64,000 bases of DNA from Flavonifractor sp. An10 (GCF_002161215.1 NZ_NFMB01000004.1:62001-126000); one strand, 5' to 3'. Shown: positions 9,729 through 18,149, numbered from the stretch's first letter. Notes: a model not told the origin generated them from the letters alone. Numbers and translations are program-made.

Positions 9729-9763
9729 AGCGGGGGGACGGGATTTGCTCCCGTCCCCCCGCC
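9729..9763. terminator. Right copy of duplicated terminator, locus 1
   Basis: Perfect 35-base copy of 9479-9513, immediately after the repeat element. It serves the ABC transporter operon reading leftwards. Confidence 0.85.
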
Positions 9764-9790
9764 GGGGGAAGGCCGGTTTTCTGCCTGTGT

Positions 9791-10597
9791 TCAGTCGTCG
9801 GAGAGCAGGATGCGGTCGTTGTCCAGCTCCTTGCCCGCGCCGGCCCGGAACCGCTCCAGCAGATCCTCCACCGTGAGGCCCTGCCGCTCCTGGCCCTGTA
9901 TGTCCAGCACGATGCGGCCGCCGTCCATCATGAAGGTGCGGGTGCCCAGCTCCAGGGCGTTTTTCATGTTGTGGGTGATCATCAGCGTGGTGATGTGGTG
10001 CTCCTCCACGATCTCCCGGGTGAGGGTGAGCACCTTTTCCGCCGTGGCGGGATCCAGGGCGGCGGTGTGCTCATCCAGCAGGAGCAGCTTGGGGGGCACC
10101 ATGGTGCACATCAGCAGGGTGAGGGCCTGCCGCTGGCCGCCGGAGAGCAGGCCCACCGGCTGGCGCATCCGATCCTCCAGGCCCATGTCCAGGCGGGAGA
10201 GCTGCTCCCGGAAGAATTCCTTGTCCGCCCTGGACACCCGGCTGAAAAAGGCCCGCTGGTGCTTGGCGGTGCGGAGATAGGCCAGGGCCAGGTTCTCCTC
10301 GATGGTCATGTGGGGGGCGGTGCCCCGCATGGGATCCTGGAACAGCCGGCCGATCTGCCGGCTGCGGCGGTAGGCGGGCAGGTAGGTGATGTCCCGGCCG
10401 TCCAGGGTGACGGAGCCCTCATCCACGTAGAAGTCGCCGGCCACCGCGTTGAACAGGGTGGACTTGCCCGCCCCGTTGGAGCCCACGATGGTGACGAAGT
10501 CCCCGTCGGCCAGGGTGACGCTCAGGCCATCCAGGGCCTTCTTCTCGTTGACCGTGCCGGGGTTGAAGGTCTTGGAGACGTGTTTCAGCTCCAGCAT
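9791..10597 (-). CDS. trpZ: ABC transporter ATP-binding protein (TrpXYZ/ABC.X4 family)
   Basis: ATPase subunit (268 aa) of an uptake system. Walker A is VGSNGAGKSTLFNA, the signature is LLSGGQRQALTLLM and Walker B is PKLLLLDEHTAALDP. It abuts the permease gene with no gap and belongs to the operon substrate-binding protein - permease - ATPase. In Firmicutes this family is annotated as a tryptophan/tyrosine importer; here a T-box leader upstream of the first gene supports an amino-acid substrate. The symbol follows that family and is tentative. Confidence 0.88.
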   Translation of the reverse strand: MLELKHVSKTFNPGTVNEKKALDGLSVTLADGDFVTIVGSNGAGKSTLFNAVAGDFYVDEGSVTLDGRDITYLPAYRRSRQIGRLFQDPMRGTAPHMTIEENLALAYLRTAKHQRAFFSRVSRADKEFFREQLSRLDMGLEDRMRQPVGLLSGGQRQALTLLMCTMVPPKLLLLDEHTAALDPATAEKVLTLTREIVEEHHITTLMITHNMKNALELGTRTFMMDGGRIVLDIQGQERQGLTVEDLLERFRAGAGKELDNDRILLSDD

Positions 10598-11512
10598 TTA
10601 CTTCTCCCCCTTTCTGGCCGCCAGGGCCTTCCGCTTCCTGGCCTGGAAGGCGGCCCAGCTCTTCAGGGTGGGGGCGGCGATGGCCAGGCCCACCACGATG
10701 GCGGTGACCAGCTTGAGGCAGTCGATGGGAACCACCTTGGTATAGAGCACGATGGCATAGATAAAGCGGTAGAGGATGCTGCCCACAATCACCGCGATGG
10801 CCCCCCGGAACATGGAGCCCCGGCCCACAATGGTCTCCCCGATGATCAGGCAGGCCAGGCCGATGACCACCACGCCGGTGCCCGCGTTGATGTCGGCGGT
10901 CTTCTGGGCCTGGCCCACCACCGCGCCGGACAGGCCGGTGAGGGCGTTGGCGATACACAGGCCGATGGTGATGGTGAAGGTGGGGTTGATGGAGGAGGCG
11001 CGCACCATGTCCCGGTTGTCGCCGGTGGCCCGGATGGACAGGCCCAGCCGGGTGCCCAGGAAGGCCACCAGCAGCACCCCGGCCAGCACCGTGATGCCGG
11101 CGGACAGGAGGATGGCGTTCCAGCTGCCGCCGATGCCGGTGTCCCGGAACAGGGTGAAGATGGTGTCCTGCCGCAGCAGGGACTGGTTGGCCTTCCACCC
11201 CATGGCCATCAGGTTGACGGTGTACAGCCCCGTGTTGGTGACGATGCCCGCCAGGATGGAGGGCACCCCCAGCTTGGTCTGGAGAAAGGCGGTGACGAAC
11301 CCGGCGCAGGCCCCGGCGGCCATGGCGGCGGGGATGGCCAGGAAGGGGTGCCCGGCGGCGGTGAGGCTCACCGACACCGCACAGCCCAGGATGAAGCAGC
11401 CGTCGGTGGTGAGATCGGCGATGTCCAGCACCCGGTAGCTGAGAAACAGGGCCATGGCCACCAGGGCGTACTGGAAGCCCAGCTCCAGGGCGGTCTGGGT
11501 CACAAAGAGCAT
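10598..11512 (-). CDS. trpY: ABC transporter permease (TrpXYZ/ABC.X4 family)
   Basis: Hydrophobic protein of 304 aa with about eight to ten membrane segments, of the branched-chain-amino-acid-type permease superfamily. It has the motif LSIRATGDNRDMVRASSINP near the middle, typical of this permease group. It carries the import channel for the substrate delivered by the lipoprotein encoded upstream. AAAGGAGCG precedes its ATG. A GC-rich hairpin separates it from the binding-protein gene. Confidence 0.88.
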   Translation of the reverse strand: MLFVTQTALELGFQYALVAMALFLSYRVLDIADLTTDGCFILGCAVSVSLTAAGHPFLAIPAAMAAGACAGFVTAFLQTKLGVPSILAGIVTNTGLYTVNLMAMGWKANQSLLRQDTIFTLFRDTGIGGSWNAILLSAGITVLAGVLLVAFLGTRLGLSIRATGDNRDMVRASSINPTFTITIGLCIANALTGLSGAVVGQAQKTADINAGTGVVVIGLACLIIGETIVGRGSMFRGAIAVIVGSILYRFIYAIVLYTKVVPIDCLKLVTAIVVGLAIAAPTLKSWAAFQARKRKALAARKGEK

Positions 11513-11536
11513 AGCGCTCGCGCTCCTTTCAGCAGG

Positions 11537-11568
11537 GCAAAGCCCCCGGTGCCGGCCGGGGGGCTTGC
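11537..11568 (-). terminator. Intercistronic hairpin between binding-protein and permease genes
   Basis: The minus strand can form GCAAGCCCCC / GGGGGCTTTGC with a GC-rich loop just after the binding-protein stop. No U-run follows. Such hairpins often stabilise the upstream message so that more binding protein than membrane parts is made; this role is inferred. Confidence 0.55.
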
Positions 11569-11586
11569 CTCTGGTTGGTTATAAAC

Positions 11587-12627
11587 TCACTCTTCGGTGG
11601 TGGTGACGGCGGCCACCTCGCCCATGGAGTCGAACACGGAGGTGTCGATGCCCAGGGCCTCGGCGGTCTCGGAGTTGACGGTGATGAGGCCGCCGGCCAC
11701 CTGGTAGTAGTCCTCCAGGCTGTCCATGCCCTCGGTCATGGCCCGGTAGGCCAGGTCGGCGGTCTGGGCGCCCAGGTCGGTGTAGTTGACGCCGCAGGTG
11801 GCGAAGGCGCCGTTGCGCACGAAGGAGTCGGCCCCGGTGTAGTGGGGAATGCCGGCGTTGATGAAGTCCTCGTAGATGGCCAGCTCAGCCGCCATGATGA
11901 TGTTGTCGGTGGGGGTAAAGACCGCGTCTACCCCGTCGGCGATCAGGGAGCTGGCGGCGGCGATAACCTCGTCATTGGTGTTGGCGGTGGCCTCGGTGTA
12001 GGCGATGCCCTTCTCGTCCAGATAGGCCTTGGCGTCGGCAATGGGCACCTCGGAGTTGGGCTCGGACAGGGAGTAGAGCAGGCCCACGCTCTGGAGCTCC
12101 GGGTTCTGGGCCAGCATCATGTCCAGAATCAGATTGGTGTCCAGGGCGTCGCTGGTGCCGGTGACGTAGTCGATGCCGGTGAGATCGGCCGTCTCGGGAT
12201 AGGAGATGGCGGCGAACACCACCGGGGTCTGGCTCTCCTCGGCGGAGACGGCGGCCACCTGGGCGGCGGTGGTGGCGATGGGGATGATGGCGTCCACCCC
12301 GTCGGCGATGGCCTGGTCGGCCAGCTGACGCAGCACGGTCTGGTCGCCCTGACCGGAGGTCACCTCGTACTGGATGGTGATGCCGTTCTCCGCGGCAATC
12401 TCGTCCAGCCGGGCGGCGATGGCGTCGGCGATCTCGTCCAGGGAGGCGTGATCCATCTGCTTGATGACGGCCACGGTGTAGGTATCCCCGGAGCCCCCGG
12501 TGGAGGCGCTGGTGTTGTCGGCCGCCGGAGTGTCGGCGGTGCCGGAGGTGCCGCCGGAGCAGGCGGTGAGGGACAGGGCCAGGGCGGCCGCGGCGGAGAG
12601 AGACAGGACTCGGTTCAGCTTTTTCAT
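11587..12627 (-). CDS. trpX: ABC transporter substrate-binding lipoprotein (TrpX/ABC.X4 family)
   Basis: 346 aa with a lipoprotein signal peptide ending in a lipobox (LTACSGG, Cys23), then a low-complexity Thr/Ser/Ala linker. The two-lobed periplasmic-binding fold is of the ABC.X4 type, including VAVIKQMDHASLDEIADAI and the hinge region PVVFAAISYPETADL. It is the first gene of the importer operon. Strong AGGAGGAACC ribosome site. Expression should be governed by the T-box leader directly upstream. Confidence 0.9.
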   Translation of the reverse strand: MKKLNRVLSLSAAAALALSLTACSGGTSGTADTPAADNTSASTGGSGDTYTVAVIKQMDHASLDEIADAIAARLDEIAAENGITIQYEVTSGQGDQTVLRQLADQAIADGVDAIIPIATTAAQVAAVSAEESQTPVVFAAISYPETADLTGIDYVTGTSDALDTNLILDMMLAQNPELQSVGLLYSLSEPNSEVPIADAKAYLDEKGIAYTEATANTNDEVIAAASSLIADGVDAVFTPTDNIIMAAELAIYEDFINAGIPHYTGADSFVRNGAFATCGVNYTDLGAQTADLAYRAMTEGMDSLEDYYQVAGGLITVNSETAEALGIDTSVFDSMGEVAAVTTTEE

Positions 12628-12677
12628 GTTTGGTTCCTCCTAAATATGAATTCCGGGAGGCAGATGGTGCAGAGTGT

Positions 12678-12925
12678 AAAAAAACGCTTCTGCCCCATTG
12701 CTGGGACAAAAGCGTTTCAAACACTTCTGCGATACCACCCAAATTGACGTTTGCACGTCCACTCGCTTCACGCACCATCATGCGTGCCCGATGGATAACG
12801 GGTGGGATCCCGTCGGCATCTACTAGGTTTCCCGTTCAAGCCGCCCTCGGAAGTCCATTCGCCGGTCTCCTCAGGCCCTGATCCCACCATCCAGGGCTCT
12901 CTTTGCATCGGAAGCGCCGGGTACT
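12678..12925 (-). promoter_or_regulatory. T-box riboswitch leader, probably tRNA-Trp specific
   Basis: On the minus strand the leader has the stem-I signature GCAAAGAGAGCCC.GGATGGTGGGA, a GACCGGCGAATGGACTTCCG segment where TGG can serve as the specifier codon, a CCTAGTAGATGCCGACGGGA block, the T-box itself (TTTGGGTGGTATCGCAG) and a terminator AAACGCTTTTG...CAGAAGCGTTTTTTT. Uncharged tRNA should favour the antiterminator and switch on the importer. The T-box call is firm; the tryptophan specifier is read by eye and fits the transporter family. Confidence 0.88.
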
Positions 12926-12967
12926 TCTCTTCCTCACAGGTTTGCTGTGGTTGACTTGTTATGGTGT

Positions 12968-12996
12968 ATTATATGCACCTGTTCAGACTTTGTCAA
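12968..12996 (-). promoter_or_regulatory. Consensus promoter of the T-box/ABC importer operon
   Basis: Minus strand: TTGACA, exactly 17 bases, TATAAT, a perfect sigma-A match. The -35 hexamer overlaps the last codons and stop of the upstream EamA gene. Confidence 0.9.
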
Positions 12997-13897
12997 CCCT
13001 TTTTTTCCGCAGGAAGGAGAATTTCGTCTCCGAGCACACCACCGCCAGGAAGATCAGGGCGAAGCCCACGAACATGAGGGGGGTGGGCCGCTCCCCGGCG
13101 AAGAGGATGGAGAAGAACACGCCGAAAGGGGCCTCCAGGGACAGGAGGACGGCTGCGGTGGCGGCGGGGGTGTACTTCTGCCCGATGTTCTGGAACAGCA
13201 GGGCGCCGCAGGAGGCGAAGATCACCAGATAGGCCAGGCCGAAGATCAGGCTCTGGTCAAACACGCCGGGGGTGAGGGCGGGGCGGGTGACCAGCACACC
13301 GATCCAGGAGAACAGGGCAAAGGAGGCGAACTGGAGGGTGGTGAGGATGAAGATGTCCCGGCCCTCAGAGTACTTGGCCACGGCCACAATGTGGGCGGCG
13401 AAGAAGAAGCCGCCGATGAGGGTGAGCACGTCGCCCATGTTGAAGGCGGAGGCGTTGCTGCCGGTCACGGATACCAGGGCGATGCCGGCGATGCACAGGA
13501 AGGCCGCCAGGATGTTGAACTTGTCGGGGCGGCGTCCGGCGATGGCCCAGTACAGGAAGGGGACGATGACGCAGTAGACGGCGGTGAAGAAGGCGTTCTT
13601 GCCGGAGGTGGTCTGCTCCAGCCCGAAGGTCTGGAAGGCATAGGCCACAAACAGGCAGAAGCCCATCACCGTGCCGCCGATCAGGTACTGCCTGTCCAGC
13701 ACCTTCCACCGCTTGATGAACACCACGGCCAGCACCAGGGCCGCGAAGGTAAAGCGGATGGCCAGCAGCCAGAAGGTGGGCAGCACGTCCACGCTGTTCT
13801 TCATCACCACGAAGGAGCTGCCCCAGATGATGGTGGCCAGGACGATCAGGGGGCTGGCGAAGCGGGCCAGGATGCTGGTTTCTTTGTGTTCGCTCAT
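12983..13897 (-). CDS. EamA/DMT-family transporter
   Basis: 304 aa with ten predicted membrane helices in two EamA repeats. Typical motifs are IIWGSSFVVMKNSVDVLP in helix 1, GLEQTTSGKNAFFTAVYCVIVP in the middle of repeat 1, and YTPAATAAVLLSLEAPFGVFFSILF near the end. Members export metabolites or amino acids; substrate unknown. The ATG follows AAAGGAGAGG. The 3' end overlaps the -35 box of the T-box operon promoter downstream, so the genes are packed although separately controlled. Confidence 0.9.
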   Translation of the reverse strand: MSEHKETSILARFASPLIVLATIIWGSSFVVMKNSVDVLPTFWLLAIRFTFAALVLAVVFIKRWKVLDRQYLIGGTVMGFCLFVAYAFQTFGLEQTTSGKNAFFTAVYCVIVPFLYWAIAGRRPDKFNILAAFLCIAGIALVSVTGSNASAFNMGDVLTLIGGFFFAAHIVAVAKYSEGRDIFILTTLQFASFALFSWIGVLVTRPALTPGVFDQSLIFGLAYLVIFASCGALLFQNIGQKYTPAATAAVLLSLEAPFGVFFSILFAGERPTPLMFVGFALIFLAVVCSETKFSFLRKKRVDKV

Positions 13898-13960
13898 GGT
13901 TGTACCTCTCCTTTGACTATGATAAAATCATGCTATCGCTTTCTCTGGAGGTTATCGCCT

Positions 13961-14587
13961 GTGGATCTGTTCGATTTTGACGGCACGCTGGTGGATTCCA
14001 ACGGCGTGTGGGTGGATGTGGACAACGGCTTTCTGGCCCGGCGGGGGCTCATCCCCACCCGGGAGTACAGCGATGCCGTGGGCCACTCCATCTTCCCTAT
14101 TGCCGCACAATATACCAAGGACTACTACCATCTGGACATGAGCCCGGAGGAGATCATGGCCGAGTGGCTGGACATGGCCCGGGACGCCTATGCCCATCAG
14201 GTGCCCCTCAAGCCGGGGGCCGGCGAGTTCCTGGCCCGCCGGGCGGGGGAGGGGGCGGACATGGCCCTGGTCACCGCCTGCGTGCCTGAGCTGTGCCGGG
14301 CCGCCCTGGCGCGCCACGGCCTGGAGCGGTACTTCTCCGCCGTGGTCTACGTTCAGGAGCTGGGGGTGGAGAAGCGGGATCCCCGGGCCTTCGCCCTGAC
14401 CCTGGAGCGGCTGGGGGTGCGGGCGTCGGACTGCACCCTCTACGAGGACTCCCCCGGGGCCTGCAAGGCCGCCCGGGACACGGGCATCGCCGTGGTGGGG
14501 GTGTACGACCCCTTCTACGCCATGTACGAGGCGGAGATGAGGCAGCTCTGCCGCCGGTATATCCGCAGCTTTACTGAGCTGTTGTAG
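13961..14587 (+). CDS. HAD-superfamily phosphatase (beta-phosphoglucomutase/PGP-like)
   Basis: 208 aa from a GTG preceded by CTGGAGG. Motif I is DFDGTLVDSNG at the very N-terminus, motif II is LVTACVPELC, and motifs III/IV are around EKRDPRAF and YEDSPGACKAARDTGI. A four-helix cap lies between. It would hydrolyse a small phosphorylated metabolite; the substrate is not evident. It is divergent from the EamA gene and monocistronic, followed by a repeat-rich gap. Confidence 0.85.
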   Translation: MDLFDFDGTLVDSNGVWVDVDNGFLARRGLIPTREYSDAVGHSIFPIAAQYTKDYYHLDMSPEEIMAEWLDMARDAYAHQVPLKPGAGEFLARRAGEGADMALVTACVPELCRAALARHGLERYFSAVVYVQELGVEKRDPRAFALTLERLGVRASDCTLYEDSPGACKAARDTGIAVVGVYDPFYAMYEAEMRQLCRRYIRSFTELL

Positions 14588-14641
14588 GGCCGGCGGGCGG
14601 TTTCTCTGCCTGTCCGGCTGGGTATATCGATTGCCAGACCC

Positions 14642-14741
14642 GTAGGGGCGGATATCATCCGCCCGTCTGACTCCGCAGCCGCTGGCCCCGTGGGGCGCGA
14701 CGACTCGGCGCGCCGTCCGTAGGGGCGACCTGTGGTCGCCC
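14642..14741. repeat. Repeat island: two GTAGGGGCG palindromes flanking a GGGGCGCGACGA motif
   Basis: This 257-base gap before pcrA holds two copies of the palindrome family GTAGGGGCG...CGCCC (14642-14664 and 14719-14741). Between them is one copy of a 25-base motif (14690-14714; core GGGGCGCGACGACTCGG). Motif copies recur at 20261-20285 and 57471-57495, and palindrome copies at 28201-28223, 28251-28273, 37662-37684, 37709-37731 and 57522-57547. Confidence 0.75.
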
Positions 14742-14844
14742 ACCATTCGCCGGGCACTCCCCGGGGACGCGCCCGCCGGGCCGCCGTTGGTGCCATGCCT
14801 CTGAAATATCATGGCGGTTGCGGCGGCTGGGAAGCGCCGGCGCC

Positions 14845-17298
14845 CTACAGCTTTTTCATGTACTGGGCGGCGGACTTGAGCATGAGCCGCTTGGTGCCCA
14901 CGGTGTCGAAGGCGATCTCCACCAGGGCATCGCCCCCCATGGGGGTCACCTTGGTGATGAGGCCCCTGCCGAAGGCCTTGTGCTGGACGCTGTCCCCGGC
15001 CCGGAAGGCGGGGGCGGCGGCTTTGGGGGCGCTGCCCGCCGCGGGGCTCTTCCAGTCGGGGGCGGGGGCGCCGGAGGAAGGGACGGCGGACTCGTGCCCC
15101 AGGGAGAAGCCCCGGTCGTAGGTGCGGCGCTGCCGGGCGGGGCGGGGGCGCTCCGCCTCCCGCTCCTGCCGCTCGGCGTAGGGCAGGCGGCCGGATTTCT
15201 CCACGTACTCCGCCGGGATCTCCCCCAAAAAGCGGGAGGGCCGGTTGGAGTTGGTGCGGCCGAAGAGCATCCGCTGGGAGGCGCAGGTCATGTACAGCTT
15301 CTCCTTGGCCCGCGTCATGGCCACGTAGCAGAGGCGGCGCTCCTCCTCCATCTCCTCGGCCTCCCCAATGGCGCGGATGCCGGGGAAGATGCCCTCCTCC
15401 ACGCCCACCACGAACACCACCGGAAACTCCAGGCCCTTGGCCGAGTGCATGGTCATCATGACCACGCAGTCCTCGTCGGGGTCGTGGGCGTCCAGGTCGG
15501 TGTACAGGGCGATCTCGTCCAGGAAGCCGGACAGGGTGGGCTCGTCCTCGGCGTTTTCCAGGTAGTTCTGGATGGAGGAGAGCAGCTCGTGGACGTTCTC
15601 CAGCCGGGTGCGGTCTTCCACGGTGTTCTTCTGCTCCAGCATGACGGCGTAGCCGGTGCGCTGCACCAGCTCCTCGTAAAAGTCGGGCAGGGGCAGCTCG
15701 CCGGACAGCTTCCGTAGCTCACCCATCAGCTCGGCGAACTGGCCCAGCTTTGGGGCGGCCTTCTGCAGCTCCGGCCAGTCCCGGGCGTGGCTCACCACGT
15801 CCCACAGGGAGCGGCCCTCCGCCTGGGCGATGGACTGGGCCCGCTCCACCGTGGTGGCGCCGATGCCCCGGGGCGGGTTGTTGATGATGCGGGACAGGCG
15901 CAGATCATCGCCCGGGTTGTTCACCGCGCACAGGTAGGCCAGCATGTCCTTGACCTCCGCCCGGTCGAAGAAGCGAATGCCCCCGATGATGCGGTAGGGG
16001 ATGCCGTTGCGTTTGAAGGCCTGCTCCATCTGGTTGGACTGGGCGTTCATGCGGTAGAGCACCGCGTGCTCCTTCCACTTCCGTCCGGCGGAGTAGTCCG
16101 CCAGGATCTGGGCGGCCACGTACTGGGCCTCGTCGTGCTCGTTCATGGCGGTGTAGCAGTGAACCTTGTCCCCCGCGTCGTGCTCCGTCCACAGCTCCTT
16201 GCCCTTGCGGCCCTCGTTGTTGCGGATCACCGCGTTGGAGGCCTCCAGGATGTTCCTGGTGGAGCGGTAGTTCTGCTCCAGCCGGATTACCCGGGCTCCC
16301 TTGTACTGGCTCTCGAAGGAGAGGATGTTCTCGATGGTGGCGCCGCGGAAGCGGTAGATGGACTGGTCGTCGTCCCCCACCACGCAGATGTTCTCGTACC
16401 CCCCCGCCAGGGTGGAGGCCAGCAGATACTGGAGATTGTTGGTGTCCTGGTACTCGTCAATGAGTACATAGCGGAATTTCCTCTGGTAATATTCCCGCAC
16501 GTCATCGGATTTCTGGAGCAGGCGCACCGTGTCCAGGATGATGTCGTCAAAGTCCAGGGCGTTGGCGTCCTTCAGGCGGCGCTCATACTCGGCATACACC
16601 TTGGCGATCTTCACCAGCCGGAAGTCCCCGGCCTTCTCGCACTCGGCCAGGTAGTCCGCCCCCAGCTTCATGGCGTCCTTGGCCCGGGAGATGTATCCCA
16701 GCACCGAGCGGGGGGAGAAGGTCTTTTCATCCAGGTTGAAGTCCTTCAGGATGTCCTTGATCACCCGCTCGGAGTCGGCGGTGTCGTAGATGGTGAAGGA
16801 GCTGGTGAAGCCCAGCCGGTCGATGTCCCGCCGCAGGATGCGCACGCAGGCGGAGTGGAAGGTGGAGGCCCAGATATCGCCCGCCGCCGGGCCCAGCATC
16901 CGCTCCAGCCGCTCCTTCAGCTCCCCGGCGGCCTTGTTGGTGAAGGTGATGGCGATGATAGACCAGGGCACCGCCGGCTCCACCTGGCAGAGCCGCTCCT
17001 GCTCCGCCTTTCGGGAGGGATCGGGGTTGCGGACGTACTCCTCCAGGAAGTCCAGCTCGGCGGGGGTGACCCAGGCGGGCACCTCGTCGCAGTCGGAGCC
17101 CCGGCCGTATTTTATCAGGTTGGCGATGCGGTGGATGAGCACGGTGGTCTTGCCGCTGCCCGCCCCCGCCAGGAGGAGCAGGGGCCCCTCGGTGGCCATG
17201 GCGGCCTTCCGCTGCTCAGGGTTCAGGTTCTGGAAGTCCAGCGCGATGGCGGCCCGCCGGGCCTTGCAAAAGCGCAGTTCCTCGTCTCGGTTCAGCAT
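14845..17298 (-). CDS. pcrA: ATP-dependent 3'-5' DNA helicase PcrA/UvrD
   Basis: Superfamily-1 helicase (817 aa) for repair and replication-restart functions. Motifs in order: Walker A LLLLAGAGSGKTT (about residues 41-52), IAITFTNKAAGELKER (Ia), VLIDEYQDTN (II), GDDDQSIYRFRGA (III), RLEQNYRSTRNIL (IV), TMHSAKGLEFPVVFVVG (V) and CYVAMTRAKEKLY (VI). A flexible tail ends in a Tudor-like domain (FRAGDSVQHKAFGRGLI). The start MLNRDEE follows AGGAGAA. It is about 70 residues longer than B. subtilis PcrA, mainly an N-terminal extension and an insertion after motif Ia. Confidence 0.93.
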   Translation of the reverse strand: MLNRDEELRFCKARRAAIALDFQNLNPEQRKAAMATEGPLLLLAGAGSGKTTVLIHRIANLIKYGRGSDCDEVPAWVTPAELDFLEEYVRNPDPSRKAEQERLCQVEPAVPWSIIAITFTNKAAGELKERLERMLGPAAGDIWASTFHSACVRILRRDIDRLGFTSSFTIYDTADSERVIKDILKDFNLDEKTFSPRSVLGYISRAKDAMKLGADYLAECEKAGDFRLVKIAKVYAEYERRLKDANALDFDDIILDTVRLLQKSDDVREYYQRKFRYVLIDEYQDTNNLQYLLASTLAGGYENICVVGDDDQSIYRFRGATIENILSFESQYKGARVIRLEQNYRSTRNILEASNAVIRNNEGRKGKELWTEHDAGDKVHCYTAMNEHDEAQYVAAQILADYSAGRKWKEHAVLYRMNAQSNQMEQAFKRNGIPYRIIGGIRFFDRAEVKDMLAYLCAVNNPGDDLRLSRIINNPPRGIGATTVERAQSIAQAEGRSLWDVVSHARDWPELQKAAPKLGQFAELMGELRKLSGELPLPDFYEELVQRTGYAVMLEQKNTVEDRTRLENVHELLSSIQNYLENAEDEPTLSGFLDEIALYTDLDAHDPDEDCVVMMTMHSAKGLEFPVVFVVGVEEGIFPGIRAIGEAEEMEEERRLCYVAMTRAKEKLYMTCASQRMLFGRTNSNRPSRFLGEIPAEYVEKSGRLPYAERQEREAERPRPARQRRTYDRGFSLGHESAVPSSGAPAPDWKSPAAGSAPKAAAPAFRAGDSVQHKAFGRGLITKVTPMGGDALVEIAFDTVGTKRLMLKSAAQYMKKL

Positions 17299-17316
17299 TG
17301 GGATTCTCCTCGGTAG

Positions 17317-17348
17317 GCGGGGCCGTCCAGTTTCTGGACGGCCCCCGC
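17317..17348. other. Strong hairpin in the pcrA leader
   Basis: GCGGGGCCGTCCAG / CTGGACGGCCCCCGC forms a long stem about 15 bases upstream of the pcrA start. The U-run (ATTTTT) is on the plus-strand side, where no plus gene precedes it. In the pcrA direction it is a 5'-UTR hairpin near the ribosome site and may modulate translation. Confidence 0.5.
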
Positions 17349-17466
17349 ATTTTTCTGCCTCTATTTTACCGAAAACCGGCGGCCAGGTCAACCTTCCGGA
17401 ATGGAATCTTTTCCATGCGAAAAGGGAATGCCTTACCGGCACCAACGTGCAAAACCCGGCAGGCTG

Positions 17467-17475
17467 TGCTATAAT
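17467..17475 (+). promoter_or_regulatory. Extended -10 promoter of the acetyltransferase gene
   Basis: TGCTATAAT, an extended -10 with a perfect hexamer, lies 35 bases before the start codon. The -35 is weak. Confidence 0.6.
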
Positions 17476-17510
17476 AAAACCTGCTGAATCAACCGGAAAG
17501 GAGAATTTCC

Positions 17511-18065
17511 GTGAACCGCTATGTATTCCGCTCCCCACGGCTGGGGTTCCTGGCGGCAAATCCCGCCCTGGCCGCCCCTGCCGCCGCCTTCTACCGCCGC
17601 AACCGGGACGCCTTCGCCCCCTTCGACCCGGTGTGGGACGAGGAGTTCTACACCGAGGAGGGACAGGCCCGGCGCCTGGCGGAGGAGCAGTCCTGGGCGG
17701 AGGCGGGCCGCTCCTTCCGCTTCCTGCTGGTGCAGCCCCGCCATCCGGGAAAAATCGTCGGCATGCTGGGCCTCAACGAGATCGTCCGGGGGGCCTTCCA
17801 GTCCTGCTTCATCTCCTACAAAATCGACCACACCCTGTGGGGCCGGGGCTGCGGCTCCGAGGCCATCGCCTACGGGGCGGAGTGGGCCTTCCGGGCCCTG
17901 GGGCTCCACCGGGTGGAGGCCAACATCATGCCACGCAACACCGCCTCCCGCCGGGCGGCGGCCAAGGCCGGGTTTGTGGAGGAGGGCCTGTCGCGGAAGT
18001 ACCTCAAAATCAACGGCGTGTGGGAGGATCATATCCACATGGTGCGGCTGAATGGGGAAAACTAG
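17511..18065 (+). CDS. GNAT N-acetyltransferase, RimJ/RimL-like
   Basis: 184 aa, GTG start after AAAGGAGAA. It has the single GNAT domain of the RimJ/RimL (ribosomal-protein alanine acetyltransferase) group: core strand GKIVGMLGLNEIVRG, acetyl-CoA loop LWGRGCGSEAIAYG, and VEANIMPRNTASRRAAAKAGF. Likely acetylates a protein N-terminus or a small amine. It is in its own transcription unit between divergent pcrA and the next small gene. Confidence 0.85.
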   Translation: MNRYVFRSPRLGFLAANPALAAPAAAFYRRNRDAFAPFDPVWDEEFYTEEGQARRLAEEQSWAEAGRSFRFLLVQPRHPGKIVGMLGLNEIVRGAFQSCFISYKIDHTLWGRGCGSEAIAYGAEWAFRALGLHRVEANIMPRNTASRRAAAKAGFVEEGLSRKYLKINGVWEDHIHMVRLNGEN

Positions 18066-18149
18066 TGGCGCTTTTACAGAATCTTTACACCGTTTTTCGC
18101 CTTCCTGTGCTATTCTGAGTCCAGAAACAGCGGGAAAGGGGAAATCCAC

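Noticed and set aside
9535-9729. 64-codon frame inside the locus-1 repeat
   Set aside because: Covers palindromes of the repeat and has no ribosome site.
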